From assembly GCA_028818795.1 (NCBI GenBank), contig JAPPND010000078.1, forward strand, positions 1 to 64,000: a stretch of 64,000 nt of DNA, read 5' to 3'. The stretch's first letter is position 1. Each line of letters starts with the position of its first letter. This DNA comes from Gammaproteobacteria bacterium (GTDB lineage: Bacteria; Pseudomonadota; Gammaproteobacteria; Pseudomonadales; Azotimanducaceae). The position numbers were made by a program, and so were the translations under genes. Positions 49,001 through 57,078 of this stretch are shown one piece after another. Below the pieces are notes generated by a model that made no database searches, was not told where the DNA came from, and saw only the letters and a list, made by a program, of their open reading frames with translations.

Positions 49001-49700
49001 GGCGGTTGCCGAGAGCTACTTCAAGCTGTTGGCGGTCAAGGACGAGTACGAGGTGGCACGGCTCTTCTCAAGACGTCCGGCAGGTGTCGGCCTGGACTTC
49101 GCAGCCAAGCTCGGCGACCAGTTCGATGCGGGTTTCAGGACGACCTTCCACTTCGCGCCGCCGTTCCTGGCGCCACGGGGCGCCAACGGCCGGCCGCGGA
49201 AGATCGCCGTCGGCGGCTGGTTCGCCCCGGTCCTCCGGCTCTTGGCAAGACTGCGCTGGCTGCGCGGCACGGCGTTGGATCCGTTCCGTTACACAGCGGA
49301 ACGGCAGCTCGAAAAAGAGCTGGTTCGAACCTTCGAAGCCGACGTGGATACGCTAGTTGACTCGCTCGACGAGACAAACTACGAATCGTGGGTGGCAATC
49401 GCCAAACTACCCGCCGGGATCAGGGGGTTCGGTCCCGTGAAGGAAGTAGCTGCTCGAGCGGCGTTTGCCGAGCGAGCGCGCCATCTGGCGGACGTCATGG
49501 CGGAACCGGTTGTCGCACCCATGGCGAACGGCCACGCCGGACGGACGCGGGAGGAAGACGCGGCGAAGAAGCGTTCGAGCGAAGGGCGTAGGGGCGACGC
49601 TTGTCGTCGCCCACCCAAGGCGGCACGGGACGGGACAAGCCCGTCCCCTACGGCTCGTCGGTCTGAGGAGGGTCTCGCTGGCGTCTTTGAGCGTCCTTGA
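46041..49700 (+). CDS. Fused indolepyruvate/2-oxoacid ferredoxin oxidoreductase
   Basis: A 1219-residue aerobic-type fusion of alpha and gamma subunits, with AGGAGG six bases before the ATG. It oxidatively decarboxylates aryl- or branched-chain 2-oxo acids to acyl-CoA with a thiamine diphosphate. The N-terminal pyrimidine-binding part has GYRGSPLGGLDQEL; the TPP domain has ANLGDGTYFHSG and LLNDAVAMTGGQPVEGG; Cys motifs CEGCGDCSVQSNC suggest Fe-S clusters; the gamma domain begins at GVGGTGIVTVSQLLG. The family normally ends near the RGFGPVKEVAARAAFAE region (about residue 1130-1155). The last 40 or so codons here come from a REP-like repeat and are odd. Confidence 0.88.
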   Translation: MHADTPTAMTRSLAEARYGSDVRTAFLTGIQAVARLPLDQRRLDVRASLDTAGFISGYRGSPLGGLDQELWRNSSQLEEHRIVFQPGINEDLAATAVWGTQQVGLFPGARHGGVFGMWYGKAPGLDRSTDAIRHANAAGTSPMGGVLAMVGDDHGCKSSTLPAASEYELRDLGVPVLAPADVQDVLDFGLAGWALSRYAGCWAGLIALTDIMDSALSVEVGLGRHQFVLPPHSEQPHIRLADSPLEQETRLETKLRLARAFASANQIDRIVAAPSRPRLVVVTAGKAYADVREAFDKLELRSGAAIADAGIRLIKLGMTWPLDDAWVREFCRGADRILVVEEKRAFIEEQLKAILFGDPVDVLGKLPRTGLDSQPMDSGLACGFPASGELDVPMIASTLATVLKRVPDTGYLGEVAVTSGALPDDAKNAKEARQPLYCAGCPHSTSTRVPQGSRAAAGIGCHYMAQWMDRSTATVTHMGAEGVNWIGQAPFTDEQHIFANLGDGTYFHSGILAIRAAVAAGVNITYKILLNDAVAMTGGQPVEGGLTVEDIVAQVRAEGVTEVRVVSDDPGRHRTSPVRVVSRRRLDVVQRELKDVPGCSVLVYEQTCAAELRRRRKRGLAPDPDVRVVINDAVCEGCGDCSVQSNCVAVEPLKTEFGTKRTINQSACNKDVSCLDGFCPALVTVSGARPKARAPVRDVRERLSDPDIEHESANILIAGVGGTGIVTVSQLLGTAAHLDGRHVSTLDMTGLAQKGGAVLSHVRISPAGAPHPPTRIPPVSVDVLIAADAVTAASRDVLPLASPQRTNVVLNSHVAPTAEFVLRQRDGVDLARLSDRLRHRARHMSTVDADFASRALFASTATANVFLLGYAYQTGAIPVTVAALERAISLNGVAVSDNLAAFHHGRLAAHLDANPQTEADEQLAMPVARSEVMQPQRSQTLAERIAARREFLVDYQNEALARRYDDMIERVRAGASRVRPTGDALVAAVAESYFKLLAVKDEYEVARLFSRRPAGVGLDFAAKLGDQFDAGFRTTFHFAPPFLAPRGANGRPRKIAVGGWFAPVLRLLARLRWLRGTALDPFRYTAERQLEKELVRTFEADVDTLVDSLDETNYESWVAIAKLPAGIRGFGPVKEVAARAAFAERARHLADVMAEPVVAPMANGHAGRTREEDAAKKRSSEGRRGDACRRPPKAARDGTSPSPTARRSEEGLAGVFERP
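49587..49652. repeat. Compound REP-like element (two hairpins in one palindrome)
   Basis: Outer arms CGTAGGGG (49587-49594) and CCCCTACG (49645-49652) are perfect inverted repeats. Inside are two 8-bp hairpins: GGGCGACG/CGTCGCCC (49592-49612, loop CTTGT) and GGGACGGG/CCCGTCCC (49627-49647, loop ACAAG, the complement of CTTGT). The two halves are thus head-to-head copies of one unit with different stem sequences, like a BIME. The second half is almost identical to bases 1-23 in reverse. The element lies inside the coding frame of the oxidoreductase. Confidence 0.85.
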
Positions 49701-49843
49701 TGCTTGCACTCTTTCTTCCAAATGGCCAAGTGCCCGAATCCGCTCCCTGACGGCTCGCCCCTCGAGACGGGCTCGCGTACTTTCGAGACGCGTTAGGCCT
49801 GCTCATGCGTATAATCGCGCCTTCCCGTGAGGAGAGTTCTGTC

Positions 49844-50290
49844 GTGGTGTCCGTCAGAAAAGTCGTTTGCGTTGCCGGCCTAGGCTTCGTGGCCGTTGGC
49901 GCCGTGGGCGACAGCGTCCCGGCGGGCACGGTGGCGGATATCGAGGAACGTACGCGACCGTTCGGCGAACTCTGCCTCGAAGGTGACGACTGCGGTGGCG
50001 TTCAAGCCGCCCCTGTTGTTGTCCCTGTCGCAGGTCGGAGCGGGCGTGCGGTCTATGACAAACACTGTCAAGCGTGCCATTTGGGTGGATTGAACAATGC
50101 GCCCAAGCTCGGCGATGTCGAAGCGTGGGCGCCTCGCCTAGCAAAGGGCATGGACGAACTGTTCCGAAACACCAAGGAGGGATTCGCCAACTTCCTGATG
50201 CCGGCGATGGGAACCTGCATGGATTGCACCGACGCGGAGCTGCGCGCCGCCATCGAATACATGTCGGGAGTTCCCGGCGACGGCGGTTAA
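49844..50290 (+). CDS. Cytochrome c5-type monoheme cytochrome
   Basis: A 148-residue periplasmic cytochrome. A signal-like hydrophobic segment (about residues 5-22) precedes the heme site C75-Q-A-C78-H79. The Met ligand and the extra Cys pair are in LMPAMGTCMDCTDAEL, the hallmark of cytochrome c5. GTG 49844 is preferred because GAGGAG stands nine bases upstream; ATG 49805 is in frame but would put 13 polar residues ahead of the signal. It would carry electrons between respiratory complexes. It faces comM tail to tail with 12 bases between the stops. Confidence 0.88.
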   Translation: MVSVRKVVCVAGLGFVAVGAVGDSVPAGTVADIEERTRPFGELCLEGDDCGGVQAAPVVVPVAGRSGRAVYDKHCQACHLGGLNNAPKLGDVEAWAPRLAKGMDELFRNTKEGFANFLMPAMGTCMDCTDAELRAAIEYMSGVPGDGG

Positions 50291-50302
50291 CGGACTCTCG
50301 CG

Positions 50303-51805
50303 CTACCCCGCCAACTCTTCATCGAGCGCCCGGAACGAGAGTGCCTCCGCGACGTGTGCGGGAGCGGCTTCGTCGGCCCCCGCGAGATCGGCGAGCGTCA
50401 ATGCGACTTTGCGGAGCCGATGCACGGCGCGGGCGGAGAGCTGGAACCGGCTCGCGGCGCGTCGCAACAGCGTCGCGGCGGGTGGGGCCATGACGCAGTA
50501 GCGTTCGATCTCCCGGACGTTGAGCGCCGCGTTGATCTTGCCGGCGCGTCGGATTTGCCGCGTCTGGGCCGCCGCGACGCGTTCGCGCAATTCAGAGTCC
50601 TCGGCCGCGGACGGTCGTTCGCCCCAGAGGTCCTCCTCGGGAACCGGACCGACCTCGATGCGAATGTCGATGCGGTCGAGCAGGGGCCCGGAGATGCGAC
50701 TGCGGTACTGGCGTACCTGGTGGGGAGCGCAGCGGCAATGGGCTTCGTCGCAGACGTATCCCGCCGGGCACGGATTCATGGCCGCGACGAGCTGGAACCG
50801 CGCCGGGTAGCGCACCGTCTGTCCGACCCGGGCGACGGCGACTTCGCCGGCTTCTAAGGGTTCCCGCAAGGCCTCCAGGACGCTGCGTTGGTACTCCGGC
50901 AATTCATCGAGGAACAGCACGCCTCGGTGGGCGAGGGTGATTTCTCCCGGAACGATCGGGTTGCCGCCACCGACGATAGCGGCCGGCGAGGCCGTGTGAT
51001 GCGGGTCGCAGAACGGACGGCTGCCGAAGTCCGGTGCCTTGCGCGACGACACGGAGTAGATGTTGGCCACCTCGATTGCTTCGTCGACGGAGAGATCCGG
51101 CAACAGGCCGGCGAGCCGACGTGCGAGCATCGTCTTGCCGGTTCCGGGTGGTCCGGTCATCAGTAGGTGGTGCCCACCGGCTGCAGCCACGGCAAGCGCC
51201 CGTTTCGCTGCTTGCTGGCCGCGCACATCGGAGAGCGACTCCCCCCGTCTTGAACGCTTGCCCGGCGGGCGACGCGGACGGCTGGGCTCGGGCAATTCGG
51301 GGGCCTGCAGCAAGCGAACGGCGTCCTTGAGCGTGGCGACCGGGTAGACGGCAACGCCGACCAGGGGAGCAAGCTCGTCGAGATTCTTCGCCGGGATGAC
51401 CAGGCCGTCGTCGCGACCATTGAGCCGGGATGCCGCGCAGAACGCGCCGCGCACGCCGCGTACCTCACCGTAGAGCGACAGCTCGCCGAGGAACTCGAGG
51501 CGATCGACGTGTTCACGGCTGACCTGTTCCGTGGCCGCGAGAATGGCGACCGCGATGGCCAGGTCGTAGCGGCCACCATGCTTGGCGAGGTCGGCGGGTG
51601 CGAGATTGACCACCAGCCGGCCCAAGGGGAACTTCAGGCCGACGTTCTTGATCGCGCTGCGCACCCGGTCCCGGGCTTCGCGGACGGCGGTCTGCGCCAT
51701 GCCGACGACCGTGAACGAGGGCGTTCCGGCCTGGCAATGGGCCTCCACGAGAACCTGTGGGGCGTCGATGCCCACTTGGGCGCGCGTTCGGACAGTGACG
51801 GACAT
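50303..51805 (-). CDS. comM: YifB/ComM family Mg-chelatase-like ATPase
   Basis: A 500-residue ComM. It opens with the Lon-like domain (VEAHCQAGTPSFTVVGMAQ, then NLAPADLAKHGGRYDLAIA) and continues with an AAA+ domain: Walker A GPPGTGKTM, ALRRLAGLLP-like segment, and VLFLDELPEYQ as Walker B. In naturally transformable bacteria ComM is a helicase that drives branch migration during DNA integration. It is single and convergent with the cytochrome gene. Its upstream 300 bases hold the nitrogen-control region of the next genes. Confidence 0.93.
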   Translation of the reverse strand: MSVTVRTRAQVGIDAPQVLVEAHCQAGTPSFTVVGMAQTAVREARDRVRSAIKNVGLKFPLGRLVVNLAPADLAKHGGRYDLAIAVAILAATEQVSREHVDRLEFLGELSLYGEVRGVRGAFCAASRLNGRDDGLVIPAKNLDELAPLVGVAVYPVATLKDAVRLLQAPELPEPSRPRRPPGKRSRRGESLSDVRGQQAAKRALAVAAAGGHHLLMTGPPGTGKTMLARRLAGLLPDLSVDEAIEVANIYSVSSRKAPDFGSRPFCDPHHTASPAAIVGGGNPIVPGEITLAHRGVLFLDELPEYQRSVLEALREPLEAGEVAVARVGQTVRYPARFQLVAAMNPCPAGYVCDEAHCRCAPHQVRQYRSRISGPLLDRIDIRIEVGPVPEEDLWGERPSAAEDSELRERVAAAQTRQIRRAGKINAALNVREIERYCVMAPPAATLLRRAASRFQLSARAVHRLRKVALTLADLAGADEAAPAHVAEALSFRALDEELAG

Positions 51806-51918
51806 AGGCCGAAGTCTAGGTGGCCGCGAGGGCTACGGGCAGGGGAAAACGCCCCGACTTCGTGTGAGCCATTGCCGTCAAAACGCCCACTGACTCTCGC
51901 CGCAGCCTGCGCCGAGAC

Positions 51919-51933
51919 GCACCAATTCGGTGC
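51919..51933. promoter_or_regulatory. NtrC-like binding site
   Basis: GCACC-AATTC-GGTGC is a perfect 5-5-5 palindrome that matches the enteric NtrC consensus GCACC-N5-GGTGC. It lies about 100 bases upstream of the sigma-54 promoter at 52016, a normal enhancer distance. The DNA between them (51981-52015) is A/T-rich, which would suit bending by IHF. Only one copy is seen; strong NtrC enhancers usually have two. Confidence 0.65.
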
Positions 51934-52015
51934 CTCTGCTCTTCGGCGTGCCTAACAAAAGAGCGAGAAGACCGGTTGAGATTTGTAATATATTGAATTG
52001 GTTGACAAAAATTTC

Positions 52016-52031
52016 TGGCACAGTCCGTGCT
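52016..52031 (+). promoter_or_regulatory. Sigma-54 promoter for the porin-glnK-amtB unit
   Basis: TGGCAC-AGTCCG-TGCT has the GG (52017-52018) and GC (52029-52030) elements at the exact -24/-12 spacing, and matches TGGCAC and TGC of the consensus. Transcription would begin near 52042, about 70 bases before the porin start. With the NtrC-like site upstream it explains nitrogen control of the three genes that follow. Confidence 0.75.
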
Positions 52032-52110
52032 GTTCGAGCATCATATGTGCATTCGGCGCATCTCACCGATGCGCCGCGTTTGCGATGGTTCAACCAAGGA
52101 GGCCAATGAA

Positions 52111-52794
52111 ATGAAGAAGCTCCTGACCTTGCTGACCGCTGCCGTAGCGATGGCGCTAGCCGTGCCCGCCGCCGTGGCAGCGGAAGTATCCGGCAACGTG
52201 ACGCTGACTTCGGACTATTCGTTCCGCGGGTGGTCGCAGACCGGTCGTGACCCGGCCATACAGGGCGGTTTCGACATCGAGTTCGAGGGTGGGTTCTCGT
52301 TGGGGACCTGGGCGTCGAACGTGAACTTCGGCGACACCTCGATGGAGTGGGATCTCTATATGGGCTGGAGCGGCGAGATTTCCGAGGGCATGGAGCTCGG
52401 GGTGCAACTGATCCACTTCCAGTATCCCAACGACACGGATCTGAACTACCAGGAGGCTGCCGTGAGCCTGTCCTTCGGGGACTTCAGCGTGGGGGTCAAC
52501 TACTCGCCGGAGTATCTGGCCGCGCCCAATGAGACCTTCTTCTACCCCTACGCGAGCTACAGCTATTCGCTGACGGAAGACATCAGTCTCGATTTCTCGG
52601 TGGGGTTGAATATCGCCAAGAGCGACGATTTCTTCGGGGAAGACAGCGAGTACTACGACTATTCGTTGACCGCGTCACTCCCGTTGGGTGGTGTGAGCTT
52701 CGGCATCGGAATGGTCGGCACGAACCTGGACGAAGACGCTTGCGGACGCGACTGCGAAGCCCGAGTCTTTGTATCCTTGTCGAAGGATTTGTAG
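52111..52794 (+). CDS. TorF-family putative porin
   Basis: A 227-residue outer-membrane protein of the TorF (gammaproteobacterial conserved) family. It has a clear signal peptide (MKKLLTLLTAAVAMALAVPA, cut near AVAA), then GNVTLTSDYSFRGWSQ, the family hallmark, and alternating strands ending VFVSLSKDL. AAGGAGG stands eight bases before ATG 52111, fixing the start. It lies between a sigma-54 promoter and glnK, so it may help nitrogen compounds cross the outer membrane; this is inferred from position. Confidence 0.85.
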   Translation: MKKLLTLLTAAVAMALAVPAAVAAEVSGNVTLTSDYSFRGWSQTGRDPAIQGGFDIEFEGGFSLGTWASNVNFGDTSMEWDLYMGWSGEISEGMELGVQLIHFQYPNDTDLNYQEAAVSLSFGDFSVGVNYSPEYLAAPNETFFYPYASYSYSLTEDISLDFSVGLNIAKSDDFFGEDSEYYDYSLTASLPLGGVSFGIGMVGTNLDEDACGRDCEARVFVSLSKDL

Positions 52795-53232
<438 letters not shown>

Positions 53233-53333
53233 CCTAAAGCCCACTCTCCAGCGACGCGCACTGGACCGACAAGCAACGTCGGTTCTAGGGACAACGTTGC
53301 CCGACGTTGGGATAAGACAAGGAGCAACTGATC

Positions 53334-54599
53334 GTGGAAGATCTGCTAACCCAAACCAACTACGCCATCGACACCTTCTACTTCCTCGTGATGGGAGTAC
53401 TCGTGATGTTCATGGCATGCGGCTTCTCGATGCTCGAGGCGGGAATGATCCGGGCGAAGAACACCTCGGAAATTCTCACCAAGAACGTCGCGCTGTACGC
53501 CATCTCCTGCATCATGTACCTGCTGTTCGGGTACTACATCATGTACATGGACAACGCCGAGGGCGGCGTCCTGCCGAGCTTCGGATGGTTGATCGGCGTG
53601 GAGAACACGACCGAGGAAATCGTAGCTGGCACGGCGGGCGGCGTGGCGACGGACCACTCCGAACGGTCGGACTACTTCTTCCAGGTGGTGTTCGTCGCAA
53701 CGGCCATGTCCATCGTCTCAGGTGCCGTCGCCGAGCGGATGAAGCTCTGGGCGTTCCTGGTCTTTGCGGTGGTCATGACCGGATTGATCTACCCGGTGCA
53801 GGGCATGTGGACTTGGGGCGGGGGCTGGCTCAGCGCCGCCGGCTATTCGGACTTCGCCGGTTCGGGCATCGTCCACATGTGCGGTGCCGCCGCGGCGCTT
53901 GCCGGGGTGATCCTGCTCGGACCCCGGGCCGGAAAGTACGGGCCCAACGGCCACGTGAACGCCATCCCGGGCTGCAACATGCCGCTCGCCACGTTGGGGA
54001 TGTTCGTCCTGTGGTTCGGCTGGTTCGGGTTCAATGGCGGTTCCGAGCTCAAACTCTCCAACGTGGATGAAGCCAACGCGGTGGCGCAGGTATTCGTCAA
54101 CACCAACATCGCCGCCTGCGGCGGCTTGGTGGCGGCACTCATCCTGGCGCGGCTTTGGTTCGGCAAGGCCGACCTGACCATGGCGTTGAACGGTGCGCTC
54201 GCCGGGTTGGTCGCGATCACGGCCGATCCCCTGTCGCCGCCCGCTTTCTGGGCGATGATCATCGGCGCGGTTGGCGGCGTGATCGTGGTGGCCTCGATCG
54301 TCCTGCTGGACAAGATCAGGATCGACGATCCCGTCGGCGCCATCAGCGTTCACGGCACCTGCGGCATCTGGGGCATCCTCGCGGTGGCGCTGTTCCCGTT
54401 CAACGCGGACGCTACGATCCTCGGTCAGTTGATCGGCATCGCGGCCATCTTCCTGTGGGTGTTCCTCGCGGCGGGGATCGTCTGGTACGTCCTCAAGCTG
54501 ACCATGGGCATCCGGGTCTCCGAGGAAGAAGAGATGTCGGGTGTCGATATTGCCGAGACCGGCATCGAGGCCTACCCGGAGTTCCAGCAGGCCGCCTGA
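53334..54599 (+). CDS. amtB: Ammonium transporter
   Basis: A 421-residue Amt channel with about eleven helices. It starts with GTG 53334, preceded by AAGGAG about ten bases upstream. Family segments are FMACGFSMLEAGMIRAKNT, the GGWLS region near the pore, DFAGSGIVHMCGAAAALAG (with the first pore His), and SVHGTCGIWGILAVALF (the second pore His). It lacks a cleavable signal peptide in this reading, which many proteobacterial AmtB have. It takes up ammonium and is closed by the GlnK gene product encoded just upstream. Confidence 0.95.
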   Translation: MEDLLTQTNYAIDTFYFLVMGVLVMFMACGFSMLEAGMIRAKNTSEILTKNVALYAISCIMYLLFGYYIMYMDNAEGGVLPSFGWLIGVENTTEEIVAGTAGGVATDHSERSDYFFQVVFVATAMSIVSGAVAERMKLWAFLVFAVVMTGLIYPVQGMWTWGGGWLSAAGYSDFAGSGIVHMCGAAAALAGVILLGPRAGKYGPNGHVNAIPGCNMPLATLGMFVLWFGWFGFNGGSELKLSNVDEANAVAQVFVNTNIAACGGLVAALILARLWFGKADLTMALNGALAGLVAITADPLSPPAFWAMIIGAVGGVIVVASIVLLDKIRIDDPVGAISVHGTCGIWGILAVALFPFNADATILGQLIGIAAIFLWVFLAAGIVWYVLKLTMGIRVSEEEEMSGVDIAETGIEAYPEFQQAA

Positions 54600-54621
54600 C
54601 AGTTTCCAGCGCAGTACTTGG

Positions 54622-54650
54622 AAGGGCGCCACTCGGCGCCCTTTTTCTTT
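54622..54650 (+). terminator. Rho-independent terminator after amtB
   Basis: A 9-bp stem (AAGGGCGCC 54622-54630, GGCGCCCTT 54635-54643) with a 4-base loop runs into TTTCTTT (to 54650), 22 bases after the amtB stop. It is the clearest intrinsic terminator in the window and closes the nitrogen unit. Confidence 0.9.
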
Positions 54651-54739
54651 GCGCGGTGCTGTCGGGGGCTCGATGAATTTGCCCGACCGAGCGCGTTTCT
54701 GCATGATTCCCGTTCACCCGGGAACTGGAGCCGAGGACA

Positions 54740-55639
54740 ATGAGCGAAGCCGAAGCACTTGAAGAGCAGGAGGCGACTTCGCAGCCGCCACCTCCCAAGT
54801 TCGAGAAGCTCTTCGAGACCCGGGCCCCGTTTGATCTTGCGGACGAGTTGCAGGCCCGGGTCGAGACGAACAGAGTCGCCGACACGATTGAGGAACTCGA
54901 GAAAAACGGCTACGGCTACGTTCGCCAGGCCAGCACGCCGGAGTTCAACGCGCGGCTGCGCGGGACCATCATCCGCATCGCTCACGAGAACACGCCGGAG
55001 AATCGCCGGGCGCTGGGCGGGGGTGCCAACATGCTGCTGCACAAGGATCCAGTCTTCGAGGAAGTGATCCTCAATCCCAAGTTGTTGACGGTTGCCGAGG
55101 TGATGTGCGGCAAGGGCGCGATGATCTCGCAGATCGCCGCGAGCGTCCGTCCGAAGGGCGCAGGCGCCATCGGCCTGCACGCCGACCAGAACTGGACGCC
55201 TGCGCCGTTTCCCGTCCACAACCAGTTGGTGACATTCTGCTGGGCGTGCGACGAGTTCAACGAGGCCAATGGATCCACGAAGGTCGTTCCCAAGTCCCAT
55301 CTGCTGCGTCGCCACCCAACCGAACAGGAGACGACGGAGGAACCCGGCGCCGTTGCCACCGAGTGCCAACCGGGTGACTGCGTGGTCTGGGACGGCTCGA
55401 CGTGGCATGCCAACTATCCGCGCACCGCGGACGGCGAACGGGTGGTCCTGCATGTCACGTACAGCCGCCTGGCGCTACGGCCGGTGGAGTGCTACGACTT
55501 CCTGGACGAGGAATGGCTCGAGGGCAAGCCGTACGAATTGCGGGTGCTGCTCGGCCGCGAGGACTTTCTCAACACGCCCGAAGGCGCATTCCACCACGGC
55601 ATGAAGATCCTCACCACCATGAACTGGACGAAATGCTGA
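54740..55639 (+). CDS. Phytanoyl-CoA dioxygenase (PhyH) family protein
   Basis: A 299-residue Fe(II)/2-oxoglutarate-dependent oxygenase. The metal site is the HxD in GLHADQNWTP and a distal His in STWHANYPRTADGERVVLHV, where the Arg would bind 2-oxoglutarate. An acidic first 30 residues look disordered. The substrate cannot be inferred; PhyH relatives hydroxylate many acyl-CoAs, alkaloids and osmolytes. It is a single gene between the amtB terminator and hemA. Confidence 0.85.
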   Translation: MSEAEALEEQEATSQPPPPKFEKLFETRAPFDLADELQARVETNRVADTIEELEKNGYGYVRQASTPEFNARLRGTIIRIAHENTPENRRALGGGANMLLHKDPVFEEVILNPKLLTVAEVMCGKGAMISQIAASVRPKGAGAIGLHADQNWTPAPFPVHNQLVTFCWACDEFNEANGSTKVVPKSHLLRRHPTEQETTEEPGAVATECQPGDCVVWDGSTWHANYPRTADGERVVLHVTYSRLALRPVECYDFLDEEWLEGKPYELRVLLGREDFLNTPEGAFHHGMKILTTMNWTKC

Positions 55640-55704
55640 GCCGGTGATCGGCGAGAGTACCGCCGACGGTCGACCGCTTTCGGTCGGTGACGGTTCCGTG
55701 ACAA

Positions 55705-55724
55705 ACGCCCCTTGCAAGGGGCGT
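55705..55724. promoter_or_regulatory. Perfect 20-bp palindrome upstream of hemA
   Basis: ACGCCCCTTGCAAGGGGCGT is a perfect palindrome of ten bases per side, ending 13 bases before the hemA ATG (55738). In DNA it could bind a dimeric regulator; in RNA it could fold and hide the purine-rich AAGGGG. The first bases of the gene also show a two-codon frame (ATG TTC stop) at 55725. Which of these acts is not decided by sequence. Confidence 0.6.
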
Positions 55725-55737
55725 ATGTTCTGATGCC

Positions 55738-57078
55738 ATGCTGGACGAACTGGGAATAGTCGGCATCTCATGGCGCCAGGTGGGCAGCGAGGCTTTGGCG
55801 GACTATTCGCTTCCCACGGAGCAACGGGATGAACGTCTTAGGGCGTTTGCCCGCGTCGAGGGTCTGACCGAACTCGCCTATGTCGAGACCTGCAACCGCG
55901 TCGAACTCGTGTTCGCCGCCGCCGAGAACTCGGCCCGGGATCTTCGCGAAGGGGCTTTCGAACTGTTGACCGGTGACCAACCGGCACCGGGCGAGGCGGA
56001 ACGCAAGCTCAAGGCGTGGCGTGGCGAGGGGGCTTGCGAGCATCTCTTCCTCGTTGCGGCCGGTCTCGATTCCGCCGCGGTGGGCGAAGTGGAAATCGCC
56101 GGCCAGGTCCGCCTTGCCCATGACCGGGCCAAGGCGACGGGGCTTTGTGGACCGCGCCTGTCCCTGGCATTCGAGGAGGCGGGACGGATCGCCGGCGCGA
56201 TCCGCGGCGGCACCGCCTTGGGGCAGGGTTCGGTATCTTTGGCGGAGGTGGCGATGACCCACGTTCGCCGCCGTCTGGCCGAGGCGCCGGGTTCCGTGGC
56301 GTTGATCGGCGTGTCGGCGATGACCGAACGTGCTGCGCTGTCGCTGGCCAAGGCCGGCGTTCCGTTCGTCGTCGTCAACCGCATGATCGCCAAGGCAACC
56401 GAACTCGCACAGCGTTTCGGCGCGGATTGCCTGTCGCTCGACGAGTTCCGCCGCTCGCCGCCAGCATTGGCCGTGGTCCTTGCTGCAACCGGATCCCCGG
56501 AGGCGGTCGTCGACCCGCCTGTCCTTGAGCGTCTCGCGACGGTGGGAGAGAAACCACCGCTTGGAATAGACATGGCGGTTCCCGCCGATATCGATCCGGA
56601 CGGCTGCCGACGCGTCGGCATGCCGCGCGTCGGCATGGACGAGATCGTGCGCCAAGCCGAGGCGAATCGCGATGCGCGGCTTCTGGCGGCGGCGGATGCC
56701 CGGGCGCTGGTGGACGAGGCGCTGCCGCGAATTCGCGACAAGGTGGTCGATCGGGTCTATGGGCCGTTTTTCGGGGCCCTGCAGAAGCACTACCAGGAGA
56801 CCGCCACGACCGCCGTACAACGTCTCGCTAGAGACCTCGGTGAACTCGACGCCGAAACCCGTGGACGGATCGACGTTTGGGCGGCGTCCTTGGCGCGGCG
56901 TATGGCGCACCTTCCGACCGTTGGACTAAGAGGTCTCATGCGGTACGGTCCCGAGGGCTCCCTGGACGCGTTCCTTAGGGGACTTGACCCGGAGCGCCGT
57001 CGCCTGCTCTGGCGAGCGGTGCACGGCGGTGGGACACACACGGACTTGAGCGAGGAAGCCGATGATCCTAAGGCGTGA
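55738..57078 (+). CDS. hemA: Glutamyl-tRNA reductase
   Basis: A 446-residue enzyme that makes glutamate-1-semialdehyde from glutamyl-tRNA with NADPH, the first step of the C5 heme pathway. The catalytic Cys is C52 in ETCNRVELVF. Further landmarks are LFLVAAGLDSAAVGEVEIAGQ in the catalytic domain, a Rossmann part with SVALIGVSAMTERAALSL, and the long dimerisation helix ending MRYGPEGSLDAFLRGL. It overlaps the histidine kinase by 17 bases and leads a heme operon of eight genes. Confidence 0.92.
   Translation: MLDELGIVGISWRQVGSEALADYSLPTEQRDERLRAFARVEGLTELAYVETCNRVELVFAAAENSARDLREGAFELLTGDQPAPGEAERKLKAWRGEGACEHLFLVAAGLDSAAVGEVEIAGQVRLAHDRAKATGLCGPRLSLAFEEAGRIAGAIRGGTALGQGSVSLAEVAMTHVRRRLAEAPGSVALIGVSAMTERAALSLAKAGVPFVVVNRMIAKATELAQRFGADCLSLDEFRRSPPALAVVLAATGSPEAVVDPPVLERLATVGEKPPLGIDMAVPADIDPDGCRRVGMPRVGMDEIVRQAEANRDARLLAAADARALVDEALPRIRDKVVDRVYGPFFGALQKHYQETATTAVQRLARDLGELDAETRGRIDVWAASLARRMAHLPTVGLRGLMRYGPEGSLDAFLRGLDPERRRLLWRAVHGGGTHTDLSEEADDPKA

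Noticed and set aside
54622..54650. Another REP-like element
   Set aside because: The loop and flanks do not match the family, and the stem runs into a T-run, so it is an ordinary terminator.
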